From: Bacteroidota bacterium
GTDB lineage: Bacteria > Bacteroidota > Ignavibacteria > Kapaibacteriales > UBA2268
NCBI GenBank assembly: GCA_029974985.1
Contig: JARKQC010000006.1
Span: 1 to 64,000 of the forward strand
DNA: 64,000 nucleotides
Direction of reading: 5' to 3'
In this document: one piece after another, positions 27,683-36,560 of the stretch
Layout: each line of letters starts with the position of its first letter
How positions within the stretch are numbered: position 1 is the stretch's first letter
The notes under the pieces: model-generated
The model's database searches: none
The model's input: only the letters and a program-made list of their open reading frames with translations
Told to the model about the DNA's origin: nothing
Position numbers and translations under genes: made by a program

Positions 27683-29560
27683 TTAAAAATGCTTTTTAAT
27701 ATGAATAGGTTTAATCATATTTTCTGGTTTTAAAGCCTCATCGAGTTCTTCCTTTGTCATTAAATTCATTTCGAGAACTAACTCATACACTCCGCGATTT
27801 TCTTCTGCCGCTTTTTTAGCAACTTTTGTGCAAGCTTCGTAACCTAAAATTGGATTAAGCGCCGTTACTAAACCAATGCTATTCATTACCATATTTCTAC
27901 AATGTTCTTCATTGGCTGTTATACCATCTATACAACGATATTTAAGAGTAAGCATACCATTTTTTAACATTCCGATAGAATCAAGTAGGCTTTGAGCAAT
28001 AACTGGCTCCATAACGTTTAATTGTAATTGTCCCGCTTCAGCCGCTATCGTTACTGTAAGGTCATTACCAATTACTTTATAAGCAATTTGATTTACAACT
28101 TCGGGTATAACAGGGTTTACTTTGCCCGGCATTATAGAAGAACCTGGTTGCATAGGCGGAAGATTAATTTCGCCAAGCCCCGAACGAGGACCACTACTTA
28201 GTAATCTTAAATCATTACATATTTTTGATAATTTTACAGCAAGTCTTTTCACTGCAGAAGAGAAAATAACGAAAGCACCTGTATCTTGAGTAGCTTCCAC
28301 AAGATTTGAAGCTAAAACGAAAGGCAATCCCGTAACTTCTCGCATATATTCAGTGCAGTATTCGCTATAATTAGGCTCTGCATTTATGCCAGTACCAATA
28401 GCAGTTCCACCCATATTTATTTCATAGAATAATTTTGAATTTTCTTCTAATCTTAAAATTTCTTCCTCTAATGTAACAGCAAAAGCCTCAAATTCTTGTC
28501 CTAATGTCATTGGTACAGCGTCTTGCAATTGAGTGCGTCCCATTTTAATAACATTAGAAAATTCTTTTGATTTTTTATATATTGAATCAATTAATTCTTT
28601 TAAAACTGCGATTAAACTTTGATTTTCGTAAATTAAACTTAATTTTAGAGCAGTTGGATAGGCGTCATTAGTAGATTGCGACATATTTACATGATTATTT
28701 GGGTGGCAATATTCGTATTCGCCTTTTTGATAACCCATGATTTCCAAAGATCTATTAGCAATTACTTCGTTTGCGTTCATATTTGTTGAAGTGCCAGCTC
28801 CACCTTGAATCATATCCACTACGAAATGAGCATGATACCTGCCCGATGCAATCTCTTCACATGCTTTACACATTGCATTAAAAACATCATCTTTTAATAA
28901 TCCAAGTTTATAATTTGCTTTCGCAGCTGCAAGTTTAACTAATGCAAGCGCTTTAATTAAATTTGGATAATGACTAATTGCAATACCAGTGATATTGAAA
29001 TTTTCGAGTCCGCGAAGAGTTTGAACACCATAATAATATTCATAAGGAACTTCTCTATCGCCTAATAAATCATGCTCGTGGCGAGTTTTGCCCGAAACGT
29101 ATTGAGCTTGCACGCCAGCCACCTGATTTGTAGTAACGCTCATTCTACGCGAAATTAATCTCGAAACTGATGATAAAATTTTAAGAGCAATCAAATGATT
29201 TTCTTTAAAAAGTTTATCAAAATTTTTCTTAGAAATTACAATAAGTTCGGAATCTTCTAAAACTTTACCAGAAGTTGAATGTGGATAGTCGTCCATCAAA
29301 GCGCCTTCGCTTAAAAAATCTCTTCTTTCAAAAATTCGTAAAAGTTTTTCCTTGCCGAATTGTGCTTTTTTTACTAATTCAACTTTACCATTTAACAAAA
29401 TAAATAAACTTGTACGCGGATTATTTTCTTCAAATAAATAATCCCCAATTTTGTATTTAACTATTTCGCATAAATTTGCAATTTCATTTAATTCTTGTTC
29501 ACCTAAATCTACAAATAGTTGAACTTCGGATAAAAACTTAACTAATTCATTTTTTGACAT
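27683..29560 (-). CDS. aspA: Aspartate ammonia-lyase with N-terminal cyclic-nucleotide-binding-type domain
   Basis: A 625-residue protein. Residues ~155-625 are a complete aspartase (HEHDLLGDREVPYEYYYGVQT at its start, HVNMSQSTNDAYPTA, and the SS loop GSSIMPGKVNPVIPE with the catalytic serine near S474); it should convert L-aspartate to fumarate plus ammonia. Residues ~8-135 form a CRP/cNMP-binding fold (YLFEENNPRTSLFILLNGKVELV, FLSEGALMDD). The phosphate cassette keeps the E but shows no clear arginine where CRP binds cyclic phosphate, so cAMP binding is doubtful. The fusion suggests allosteric control. The start has an AGGTG ribosome-binding site. Confidence 0.9.
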   Translation of the reverse strand: MSKNELVKFLSEVQLFVDLGEQELNEIANLCEIVKYKIGDYLFEENNPRTSLFILLNGKVELVKKAQFGKEKLLRIFERRDFLSEGALMDDYPHSTSGKVLEDSELIVISKKNFDKLFKENHLIALKILSSVSRLISRRMSVTTNQVAGVQAQYVSGKTRHEHDLLGDREVPYEYYYGVQTLRGLENFNITGIAISHYPNLIKALALVKLAAAKANYKLGLLKDDVFNAMCKACEEIASGRYHAHFVVDMIQGGAGTSTNMNANEVIANRSLEIMGYQKGEYEYCHPNNHVNMSQSTNDAYPTALKLSLIYENQSLIAVLKELIDSIYKKSKEFSNVIKMGRTQLQDAVPMTLGQEFEAFAVTLEEEILRLEENSKLFYEINMGGTAIGTGINAEPNYSEYCTEYMREVTGLPFVLASNLVEATQDTGAFVIFSSAVKRLAVKLSKICNDLRLLSSGPRSGLGEINLPPMQPGSSIMPGKVNPVIPEVVNQIAYKVIGNDLTVTIAAEAGQLQLNVMEPVIAQSLLDSIGMLKNGMLTLKYRCIDGITANEEHCRNMVMNSIGLVTALNPILGYEACTKVAKKAAEENRGVYELVLEMNLMTKEELDEALKPENMIKPIHIKKHF

Positions 29561-29575
29561 ATTTCACCTTTTATT

Positions 29576-29583
29576 CAAAAATA
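29576..29583 (-). promoter_or_regulatory. TATTTTTG box upstream of aspA
   Basis: On the minus strand TATTTTTG matches TAnnTTTG and lies 16-23 bases before the aspA start codon, leaving a very short leader that still includes the AGGTG ribosome-binding site. Confidence 0.4.
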
Positions 29584-29780
29584 AAATTCTTTTGATTTGC
29601 ATAATTACAAAATACAAAATAATGACAAATAATTCATATAAAAAAATATTATACCAATTTTGATAAATGTAATACCTATTATTTTAAATAAATTCACTAT
29701 CATTGTAAAAAATTATAAAAATTTTATAATTTAAAGAAAATATTCTTTATGTATTAGTATAACACACAAAAAAGTCGTCT

Positions 29781-29803
29781 TTCTGAGCGATAGCGAAGAA
29801 TCT
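29781..29803. repeat. Dispersed repeat containing GAGCGA..GCGAAGAATC
   Basis: The unit TTCTGAGCGATAGCGAAGAA plus TCT is related, in inverse orientation, to 42418-42440 (which on the minus strand reads CATTCAGAGCGAAGCAAAG then AATC). I recall similar sequences scattered between genes in many Bacteroidota genomes. Confidence 0.55.
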
Positions 29804-30107
29804 AAATTATAAATTTCGACACTACACTTTAAAAGTGATGGACAGCTTGAGAAATTAAATTATTTAAAAAATATTGCGTTTTTTTCATTTTTCTACCTAT
29901 TATATTTAAGGCTATTAAAAAAAACTCTAAAATAAATACTTCAAAATATTCCAAATTTCGATGTATTAATATTATTGCAGGACCACGAGCCATCCTCAGA
30001 AATTCCAGAACCTATTTAGATTTTTTATTAATATTATATAAAGAATTGAACTTTGCGCAGCATCGATGTGAATATAATAAGACTTTATTTTCTGTTATAA
30101 AATTCAT

Positions 30108-30150
30108 AATAGTTTTTCCTTATCACTAATTTAAAATTACAAAAACTATT
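30108..30150. repeat. Inverted repeat AATAGTTTTT/AAAAACTATT
   Basis: Ten-base perfect arms at 30108-30117 and 30141-30150 separated by 23 bases. Its AT-rich composition makes chance occurrence possible. Confidence 0.4.
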
Positions 30151-30165
30151 CATATCCACCAAATT

Positions 30166-30302
30166 ATTTTTACAAATTGTACATTATCCCAGTTGTCCTA
30201 CACTTTCGAAAGTGTAGTTGAGAAGTTTATAGACATTGGGATATGTCCCATTGTCTCAGTTTTTTCAGATTTTCAAATAACTTTTTTAAAAATTGTACAT
30301 TC
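30166..30302. repeat. Direct repeats TTTTTAMAAATTGTACATT flanking two palindromes
   Basis: Two copies of a 19-base sequence, one mismatch apart, lie at about 30166-30184 and 30284-30302. Between them are the perfect 20-base palindrome CTACACTTTCGAAAGTGTAG (30198-30217) and the AGACATTGGGA/TCCCATTGTCT hairpin (30231-30256). The layout resembles a small inserted unit with a target-site duplication, or a local duplication. Confidence 0.6.
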
Positions 30303-30372
30303 TCTATATTATATTAACACATCAAAATCAAAAACGTCTTAAATTTATCAAAAATATGTTAAATAATTTTTT

Positions 30373-30380
30373 TATTTTTG
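30373..30380 (+). promoter_or_regulatory. TATTTTTG box upstream of acyl-CoA dehydrogenase
   Basis: Matches TAnnTTTG, about 58 bases before the ATG at 30439. The start codon has a TTAGGTG ribosome-binding site. No -33 element is clear. Confidence 0.4.
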
Positions 30381-30438
30381 TAAATATTACATTATTTATA
30401 TAGAATTTTAATTATTTTCCTTATTATTAGGTGATTTA

Positions 30439-31581
30439 ATGTTTGAATTAGTTTTTACCGAAGAGCAAAATATGCTCAGAGAAATGGTTAAAGATTTTGT
30501 CAATAATGAGTTAAAGCCAATTGCGGCTCAAATTGACGAACAAGAAGAAATTCCTCAACATATTATTAGTAAAATTGGTGAGCTTGGACTCCTTGGTGCC
30601 GCATTCCCTGCTGAGTATGGAGGTTCTGGTTTTGGTGAAGTTGGATATTGTATTATACAGGAAGAAATTGGACGCGCTTGTTTATCAACTGCGACATTTA
30701 TTGGAGCGCATGTTTCTATCGGTACTAATTCAATTTATTTGGGTGGAGATGAATTTATTCGAAATAAATATGTTACTCCGCTTGCAATGGGAGAAAAAAT
30801 TGCCGCATTCGCTCTCACAGAAGCACGTGCAGGTTCCGACGCTTTTGATTTAAAAACTCGTGCAGATCGCGATGGTGATGATTGGATTATTAATGGTGAA
30901 AAGCTTTGGATTACCAATGGCACATTTGCTGATACATTTTCTGTTTTTGCTCGTACATCTCGCGGAATAAGTGCTTTTGTTGTAGAAAAAGATATGCCAG
31001 GATTTATACCTGGTGCCCCTGAAAAGAAAATGGGGATTCGCGGTAGTAAAACATCTTCGCTTACTTTTGATAATGTGAGAGTACCAAAAGAAAATATGTT
31101 AGGCTCGGAAGGACGGGGTTTTCTTCTTGCAATGAAAACGCTCGATGCGGGTAGATTAGGGCTTGGCGCGGCTTGTTTAGGTGCTTGCAAAGAACTTCTC
31201 GAAATGTCCACAAGATATGCAAAAGAAAGAAAACAATTTGGTGAGCCAATTGCTAATTTCCAAGCGGTACAATTTATGCTTGCAGAAATGACTGCACAAA
31301 TTTATGCTTGTGAATCATTAGTTTATCGCACTGCTGTTTTATATGATAAGCAAGAAATGTCCTCACGTCAATCTGCAATTGTAAAATTATTCTGCTCCGA
31401 AGCACTCGATAAATGCTCTGATTTAGCAATGCAGGTACACGGTGGAATGGGATACTCAAGAGAATTACCAATCGAAAGATTTTATCGTGATTCACGAATT
31501 AATAGAATTTTTGAAGGCACATCAGAAATTCAAAAACTTGTTATTGCAAGAGATATTATTAAAAGAAATGGTGTTTATTAA
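30439..31581 (+). CDS. Acyl-CoA dehydrogenase
   Basis: A 380-residue acyl-CoA dehydrogenase, complete. It shows FALTEARAGSDAFDLKTRA, WITNGTFAD, RKQFGEPIANFQ, QVHGGMGYSRELPIER and the C-terminal IFEGTSEIQKLVIAR with the catalytic glutamate. It resembles the short-chain (butyryl-CoA) branch more than the paralogue at 10928, but this is a judgement by eye. It stands alone between a repeat-rich gap and a strong terminator, so it is probably monocistronic. Confidence 0.9.
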   Translation: MFELVFTEEQNMLREMVKDFVNNELKPIAAQIDEQEEIPQHIISKIGELGLLGAAFPAEYGGSGFGEVGYCIIQEEIGRACLSTATFIGAHVSIGTNSIYLGGDEFIRNKYVTPLAMGEKIAAFALTEARAGSDAFDLKTRADRDGDDWIINGEKLWITNGTFADTFSVFARTSRGISAFVVEKDMPGFIPGAPEKKMGIRGSKTSSLTFDNVRVPKENMLGSEGRGFLLAMKTLDAGRLGLGAACLGACKELLEMSTRYAKERKQFGEPIANFQAVQFMLAEMTAQIYACESLVYRTAVLYDKQEMSSRQSAIVKLFCSEALDKCSDLAMQVHGGMGYSRELPIERFYRDSRINRIFEGTSEIQKLVIARDIIKRNGVY

Positions 31582-31620
31582 TACTTTTATTAATATAAAC
31601 TTTAATTTAAAGATTTTTAG

Positions 31621-31654
31621 ACCTGCATTTTTTATTTAATGCAGGTTTTTTTTA
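31621..31654 (+). terminator. Intrinsic terminator of the acyl-CoA dehydrogenase gene
   Basis: ACCTGCATT (31621-31629) pairs with AATGCAGGT (31638-31646) and is followed by a run of T. The right arm overlaps the stop codon of the convergent FkbM gene (stop at 31636-31638), so the hairpin is partly coding on the other strand. Confidence 0.85.
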
Positions 31655-32373
31655 TTTTTTTCTAAATATGCAATACAATCAAATTTATTACTAATAATTA
31701 AATATCCTTTTTCAATTAGCATATCTAAAACTTCTAAATATTCTTTTTTACTCATAAAATTTTGAGGTAAACCGTGTTCAAATTGAATAATTTTAGGTTG
31801 ATATCTATCGAATGGAAATAATTTTATTAAATTATAATCATATCCGGAGGTATTAATATAGAGTAAATCAATTTTTTGGACTGAATACATTTCAAATAAT
31901 TTTTCGTAAGTAATAGCTTCGATAGTTTCTTCAATAATTTCTTCATTATCATTATTAAGAGCATTTTTTTTATAATGGTCTTTAATTATTGAGCTGACAC
32001 CGCGCCGCCAATCATTTTTAGAATTTATATTTTTATATTTATAAATACAGATATTCTGATTTTCCTCATAAATAGCATAATTTAATGGGATAATATTTTT
32101 ATTTTTTTTATAATTTTTAACCAAAATATCATAATATTCTTTTATAGGTTCGATGACAATCCCATTTAGATTTAAGTCATTAGTAATATTATAAATTGGA
32201 TCATTAGTAACTCCATCGTTTGCACCAATTTGTATAAAAAAGAAATCGGGAGAATAATTTGTATAAATTAAAAATTCAAGAAAATCAAGATTTCCCAATT
32301 TTAGTGCATCGAAACCAAAATATCTAAAAATATTTTTTGTATGTTTAATAATATTATTTTTAAAAGAACTCAT
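31636..32373 (-). CDS. FkbM-family methyltransferase-like protein
   Basis: A 245-residue protein with the SAM-binding motif I FFIQIGANDGVTNDPIY, then GIVIEPIKEYYDIL (motif II acidic end) and KIDLLYINTSGYDYNLIKLFP near the motif IV position, as in FkbM-type methyltransferases. These often modify surface sugars. Here KIDLLYINTSGYD replaces the common DxxKIDxEG motif, so the catalytic acid may be altered. Its ATG overlaps the mgtE stop (TAATG), so it is translated from the mgtE message despite no evident functional link. Confidence 0.75.
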   Translation of the reverse strand: MSSFKNNIIKHTKNIFRYFGFDALKLGNLDFLEFLIYTNYSPDFFFIQIGANDGVTNDPIYNITNDLNLNGIVIEPIKEYYDILVKNYKKNKNIIPLNYAIYEENQNICIYKYKNINSKNDWRRGVSSIIKDHYKKNALNNDNEEIIEETIEAITYEKLFEMYSVQKIDLLYINTSGYDYNLIKLFPFDRYQPKIIQFEHGLPQNFMSKKEYLEVLDMLIEKGYLIISNKFDCIAYLEKNKKNLH

Positions 32374-33722
32374 TAAAGACCTAAAATAAAAATCGCTAAA
32401 TTAAAATAAATAATTATTCCAGTAAAATCTATTAAAGTAGCCATAAATGGACTAGAAATAACTGCGGGATCGAATTTGAATTTTGTAAGTATTAACGGCA
32501 ATAATCCACCGACGAGATTTGCCCAAAGCACCATTACAATCATAGAAATACTAACAATTATTGCAATTTTATGTGCAGGGTCGTCATTCATAAAGGCTCT
32601 GAAAAATGCAATAATTCCAAGAGTTAAACCAAGCAGTAATCCAACAATTAATTCTTTTTTTAATACCACAAACCATTTATTAAAATCCAATCCCTCTACT
32701 GCAATACTTCTAATAATTAAAGTAGCAGATTGAGTACCAGAATTACCCGCAGTACCAATCAACATAGTAGGAAATATCGAAAGTATAACAACTTTTAAAT
32801 ATATCCAATTAAAATGCTCAATAGCTTGTACTGTCAAAAAATTTGCAAATAACAGTGCAATTAGCCAAGGTATTCGTTTTGTCCATAATTTATAAACACT
32901 TGCAGATAAATAACTTTGTTCTACTGGATTTACCGCACCAATTTTTTGAAAGTCTTCGGTATTTTCTTCTTCTGCGATATCCATAACATCATCAAAAGTT
33001 ACGATACCGACCAAAACTCCCATAGAATCAACAACGGGCAAAGCAATCAAATCATATTTTTCAAGAATTTTTGCGGCGTCCTCTTGGTCATCAAATGCAG
33101 ATACAGAAACTACATTAAAATCAATTAAGTCGGATATCAATGTATCTTCTTCGGCAAGGATTATAGAACGTAACTTAACATCATCAATAAGTTTTCCACT
33201 TTTATCAGTTACATAAATTCTATTTATTGTCTCGGAATCTTGTCCAAATTTTCGAATATGATGAAGAGCTTTGCGGACAGTCCAATAAGAGCGTACTGCT
33301 ACAAAATCTGGAGTCATACGCCTGCCAATGCTATCTTCTGGATATCCTAATAATTCACGCGCTTCTTTTAAATCTTCTGGATCTAAAAGCGACAATAATC
33401 TTAATGTAACTTTTCCGGGTAATTCTTCAAGCAGTTCTGTTCTATCATCGGGAGTTAAGTCCGAAAGAAGATTACGCGTTTCTTGGTCCGTTAATTCGTG
33501 TAAAAAGGTGTCTTTTTGGTCGCTTTCAAGATAAGAGAAAACCTCTGCGGAAATTTCTCGCGGCAATGCCCTAAATAATATTACTCTATCAGTTTTTTCT
33601 ACATCATTAAAAAGTTCGACTATTTCAGGAGCGGGCCAAGTGCTTAAAATATCTTTTAATTCATACCAATTTCGACTATTTATTAATTCTTGAATTTCGG
33701 GTTTTAGTAATTCTTTTAACAA
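32373..33722 (-). CDS. mgtE: Magnesium transporter MgtE
   Basis: A 449-residue inner-membrane Mg2+ channel. The cytoplasmic N domain (~1-125, with repeated helical units such as DRTELLEELPGKVTLRLLSLLDPEDLKEARELLGYPEDSIGRRM split across segments), two CBS domains (~130-255, ending LVGIVTFDDVMDIAEEE) and five C-terminal membrane helices (~275-449, PTMLIGTAGNSGTQSATLIIRS) are all present. The start is TTG at 33722; an in-frame stop nine bases upstream excludes a longer protein. No M-box riboswitch was recognised upstream. Confidence 0.92.
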   Translation of the reverse strand: MLKELLKPEIQELINSRNWYELKDILSTWPAPEIVELFNDVEKTDRVILFRALPREISAEVFSYLESDQKDTFLHELTDQETRNLLSDLTPDDRTELLEELPGKVTLRLLSLLDPEDLKEARELLGYPEDSIGRRMTPDFVAVRSYWTVRKALHHIRKFGQDSETINRIYVTDKSGKLIDDVKLRSIILAEEDTLISDLIDFNVVSVSAFDDQEDAAKILEKYDLIALPVVDSMGVLVGIVTFDDVMDIAEEENTEDFQKIGAVNPVEQSYLSASVYKLWTKRIPWLIALLFANFLTVQAIEHFNWIYLKVVILSIFPTMLIGTAGNSGTQSATLIIRSIAVEGLDFNKWFVVLKKELIVGLLLGLTLGIIAFFRAFMNDDPAHKIAIIVSISMIVMVLWANLVGGLLPLILTKFKFDPAVISSPFMATLIDFTGIIIYFNLAIFILGL

Positions 33723-33961
33723 GCTTATGCCTCAAAAATCATTTTTTATTTTAATCAAAATTATTTCTAAATATTTGTTATTAAATAATTTAATATATAA
33801 CTTTTATAATAATAAAAAATTAAATGTGAAAATTTACTTATTTTTTTTATTTATAATCTAAATTCAAAAATAACTAATATAATGATTTATTAATAAAAAA
33901 TATTATTTCATTTCAAAAAAACTCCAATAATTCATAATTATTAGATTAATAAATTTTTAAG

Positions 33962-33969
33962 TATTTTTG
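33962..33969 (+). promoter_or_regulatory. TATTTTTG box upstream of the TPR-like gene
   Basis: Matches TAnnTTTG, 22-29 bases before the ATG at 33992; the predicted start would leave a leader of roughly 15-20 bases. Confidence 0.4.
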
Positions 33970-33991
33970 TATTTTAAATAATATTAATAAT

Positions 33992-34795
33992 ATGTATTTA
34001 TTGAATTTTCCCTCAAAATATTTAAGTTTTTCTTCAAGAAATCTATTAATTGTAATTTTATTTGTTTTATTCATTATGAATAATGCAATATATGCTAATT
34101 CTAATAAATTGTTAGAATTACGCGATAGCGTTAATAAATATTACTATACATTTAATTTAAAGGGCTTAAAAAATACTTTAAATGAAATAGAGCAGTACAA
34201 TAATAAAGAAAAAAATAATTATTACGGGTTTTATTATAACGGGATAATCAGATATTGCATTGGTAGAGTAGTTTATAACACTAATCGTGATGTAGCATAT
34301 AATTATTTTGATACAGCTCTGAATATGTTTGAAAAAGCTTATGAAATCGAAAAAAATCCCGTATCTCTTGCGATGATTTCAGCCTCACTTGGAAAAAAAG
34401 CCGCTTTATCACCTTTAAAATCTTTATATTTTGGACAAATTTCAAAAAATAAAATTTACGAAGCTAATAATTTATCTCCAAACAATCCTAAAATTTTGCT
34501 TGTTGCGGCTACTCATCTAATGCATATACCCGCTATTTATGGCGGTGATAAGAAAAAAGCACGTTTATTATTAGAGAAGTGTTTAGAATTAAATAAAAAA
34601 GAAAATATCAAAAATGAATACGAATTAGATTGGGCAGACGACTCGGAAATATTTGCATATTTAGCTCAGATTGATATTCTTGAAAATAATATTGATAATG
34701 CACGCAAAAATATGCAAAAATCACTGAATTTAAAGCCAAGATATGGATTTGTTACGATTGACCTCGAAAAGCAAATTTCTGAAATTAAAAATTAA
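33992..34795 (+). CDS. TPR-like secreted protein, TatT-like
   Basis: A 267-residue protein with a signal peptide or anchor (hydrophobic ~18-36, LLIVILFVLFIMNNAIYANS). The mature part is helical with tetratricopeptide-like pairs: NYFDTALNMFEKAYEIEKNP, KIYEANNLSPNNPKILL, KARLLLEKCLELNKKE and NARKNMQKSLNLKPRYGF. The segment HIPAIYGGDKKKARLLLEK is typical of TatT/TRAP-associated or related TPR lipoproteins. Function unknown; the following small membrane protein is 109 bp downstream. Confidence 0.65.
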   Translation: MYLLNFPSKYLSFSSRNLLIVILFVLFIMNNAIYANSNKLLELRDSVNKYYYTFNLKGLKNTLNEIEQYNNKEKNNYYGFYYNGIIRYCIGRVVYNTNRDVAYNYFDTALNMFEKAYEIEKNPVSLAMISASLGKKAALSPLKSLYFGQISKNKIYEANNLSPNNPKILLVAATHLMHIPAIYGGDKKKARLLLEKCLELNKKENIKNEYELDWADDSEIFAYLAQIDILENNIDNARKNMQKSLNLKPRYGFVTIDLEKQISEIKN

Positions 34796-34904
34796 TATTC
34801 TAAAAAATCACATAATACAAGCTTTCTCAAAAGCCATTTTTCAAATACTAAATAATAATAATCGTTAAATAAATTAATTTTATACTTATTTTTTAGGTAA
34901 TAAT

Positions 34905-35093
34905 ATGATTAAGAATATTTTATCATTAATAATTGCATTAGTGATAGCTATCATTTCTGTAAAATTAGTTTTGTGGTTGTTTAAAATAAGTTTTATATTT
35001 ATTAGCTTTTTTTCTACAATGGTATTTTTGGGTATGATTGTAATTTTTACCCTTCCTTTATTTGTTATAATTAAAAAGAAATTACTTAATTAA
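34905..35093 (+). CDS. Small membrane protein (62 aa)
   Basis: A 62-residue protein with two hydrophobic segments (about 4-26 and 28-55), an N-terminal MIKN and a basic KKKLLN tail. A TTTTAGGTAAT sequence upstream offers a weak ribosome-binding site. It lies 30 bp before the outer-membrane protein gene 35124. I do not recognise a family; small size leaves some doubt that it is real. Confidence 0.5.
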   Translation: MIKNILSLIIALVIAIISVKLVLWLFKISFIFISFFSTMVFLGMIVIFTLPLFVIIKKKLLN

Positions 35094-35123
35094 TCTTTTT
35101 ATTAAATATTTACAATAAACTAT

Positions 35124-36395
35124 ATGAAAAAATCTATACTTGTTCTAATACTTTGTGTATTTTCTATTAATTTATATTCACAACAAAGCAATCCATATAC
35201 TGTTGAATTAGCAAGAAAATTCTCAAAAGATTTATTTAGTTCGAATGGTGTTTATTATATGGAGCCAGTAGTGCGAATCGTAAATGCAACATCAAATTCG
35301 CGTTTTTATACTTCTGCATATATTCCAAGTTCGGTTAAAAATCCCTATTTTAAAGTTACTATTAATGGTATGGCGGGAGTTGTTAGCGATGATTTAAAAT
35401 ATTATTCTCCGCAGATGCCGACCGAAGAATTTGATTTAAATGATGTGCAGAAATTTATACAATATAATTTAGCAACTCAACAAATTACTTATCTCGACAC
35501 TGCGGGATTAGTAAATTATATATTCTTAAATATGATGTATGACGGCACGAAAGGGTCACGAAAAGGCTTGATACAAGTTCCACAAAAAGCTTCTACCGCC
35601 TTAGGTACGGGTGATACTCACTTTTTATTGCCACACGAGTCAATGGAAACACTTTTCAAAAATCATCCATTGTATAATTTACCTATTGTTCCGCAGAGTA
35701 TAAAAGATTCCGTGATGATTGCACTTAATAGTTTTCCTGAGGATTTTACTTTATACGGTGGAAATAATCTTGATTATATTGTTGCGGGTATTCCACAGGT
35801 GGAAATTGGTTCTTTATTCGGTACTGAACTTTTATTAAGAGTAATCCCCCCTGTAAATCTTGGTGAGACAGTCGGTGATTTTGCTTTTTGGGGAATTGGT
35901 TTAAAGCATAGCATTAGCCAATATTTTGAAACTGATTATAATGAAAAACCCGCTGAGGAACGAGTATTAGATTTAGCCGCTCAAATAGTATATCAAGGCA
36001 CTCATTTAAAGAATAAAGTTGGCGTTACACAAGCGGAACTTACCGCAGATGCGACTATGTTTAGTTTTAATCTCAACGCAAGCAAAAGTATCAAAAATTG
36101 GTTTGATATTTATACGGGAATATCTTACGAAATAATAAATATAAAATCTCAATATGCTTATAAATTACCAATCGAGGTTCAGTGGCAATTAGGGTTATTA
36201 GAAAAGCCTTCTTATGAGCCTACGCCCGGTCACCCAGGCGATCAATCACCACAAACAACTGAATTATCGCTTAATAGCGATAATCTTCGTTGGACTATTG
36301 GTATTATAAAACAAATTGGCAGTTTTGGCATATTTGCTGATTATAGTTTTAGCCGTTTTGATATTTTAAGTGCGGGATTGCAATATAATTTTTAA
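35124..36395 (+). CDS. Outer-membrane beta-barrel protein, DUF6588-like
   Basis: A 423-residue protein with a clear signal peptide (MKKSILVLILCVFSINLYSQ, cut near residue 20). ELARKFSKDL and FYTSAYIPSSVKNPYFKVTINGMAGVV in the N-terminal third, and alternating strands ending FSRFDILSAGLQYNF (C-terminal phenylalanine), fit an outer-membrane barrel of the DUF6588 type. The role is unknown. It is followed by a cluster of dispersed palindromes rather than a simple terminator. Confidence 0.6.
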   Translation: MKKSILVLILCVFSINLYSQQSNPYTVELARKFSKDLFSSNGVYYMEPVVRIVNATSNSRFYTSAYIPSSVKNPYFKVTINGMAGVVSDDLKYYSPQMPTEEFDLNDVQKFIQYNLATQQITYLDTAGLVNYIFLNMMYDGTKGSRKGLIQVPQKASTALGTGDTHFLLPHESMETLFKNHPLYNLPIVPQSIKDSVMIALNSFPEDFTLYGGNNLDYIVAGIPQVEIGSLFGTELLLRVIPPVNLGETVGDFAFWGIGLKHSISQYFETDYNEKPAEERVLDLAAQIVYQGTHLKNKVGVTQAELTADATMFSFNLNASKSIKNWFDIYTGISYEIINIKSQYAYKLPIEVQWQLGLLEKPSYEPTPGHPGDQSPQTTELSLNSDNLRWTIGIIKQIGSFGIFADYSFSRFDILSAGLQYNF

Positions 36396-36413
36396 AAAAA
36401 TTTATTGCCTTTA

Positions 36414-36446
36414 AGATGTCCTATACTTTTAAAGTGTAGGACATCT
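36414..36446. repeat. Dispersed palindrome, GTCCTAYACTTT type
   Basis: A 33-base hairpin with 16-base arms (AGATGTCCTATACTTT and its near reverse complement, one mismatch) around one base. It belongs with 27520-27550, 29822-29845, 30198-30217 and 36561-36593. Here it directly follows an outer-membrane protein gene. Confidence 0.75.
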
Positions 36447-36455
36447 GTAAAGCCG

Positions 36456-36504
36456 AGACAATGGGGCTGTTAATTGACAGACAATGGGGCATGCCCCATT
36501 GTCT
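36456..36504. repeat. Dispersed palindrome, AGACAATGGGGC type, with an extra half copy
   Basis: The single arm AGACAATGGGGC lies at 36456-36467. A perfect 26-base palindrome built of AGACAATGGGGCA and its exact reverse complement lies at 36479-36504. The same arms occur at 2053-2078 and, diverged, at 30231-30256. Confidence 0.8.
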
Positions 36505-36560
36505 AATAATATAATATTAAGTAAATAATATTCATCAATATATATAATTATACAATTGAA

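Larger units (their letters stand above)
29561..30438. other. 878-bp gap without genes, rich in short repeats
   Basis: No coding frame is supportable here. From left to right it holds a promoter-like box for aspA (29576-29583), a dispersed TCTGAGCGA..GCGAAGAATC unit (29781-29803), a degenerate CTACACTTT palindrome (29822-29845), a non-repetitive stretch at ~29,960-30,070, an inverted repeat (30108-30150), a paired direct repeat enclosing two palindromes (30166-30302), and a TATTTTTG box for the next gene (30373-30380). A noncoding RNA in 29,960-30,110 cannot be excluded, but I recognise none. Confidence 0.6.

Noticed and set aside
27683..29560. Fumarase assignment for the lyase domain
   Set aside because: The lyase superfamily is shared, but the SS loop GSSIMPGKVNPVIPE and the HEHDLLG opening fit aspartase better.
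29960..30110. Possible structured RNA in the gap before the acyl-CoA dehydrogenase
   Set aside because: I looked for tmRNA, RNase P, SRP and 6S landmarks and found none; non-repetitive sequence alone is not enough.
30735..31211. Minus-strand 158-codon frame within an acyl-CoA dehydrogenase gene
   Set aside because: Antisense to a complete enzyme; serine/proline-rich translation typical of shadow frames.
33723..33991. M-box riboswitch before mgtE
   Set aside because: No helical core or terminator was recognisable; the stretch is nearly pure A and T.
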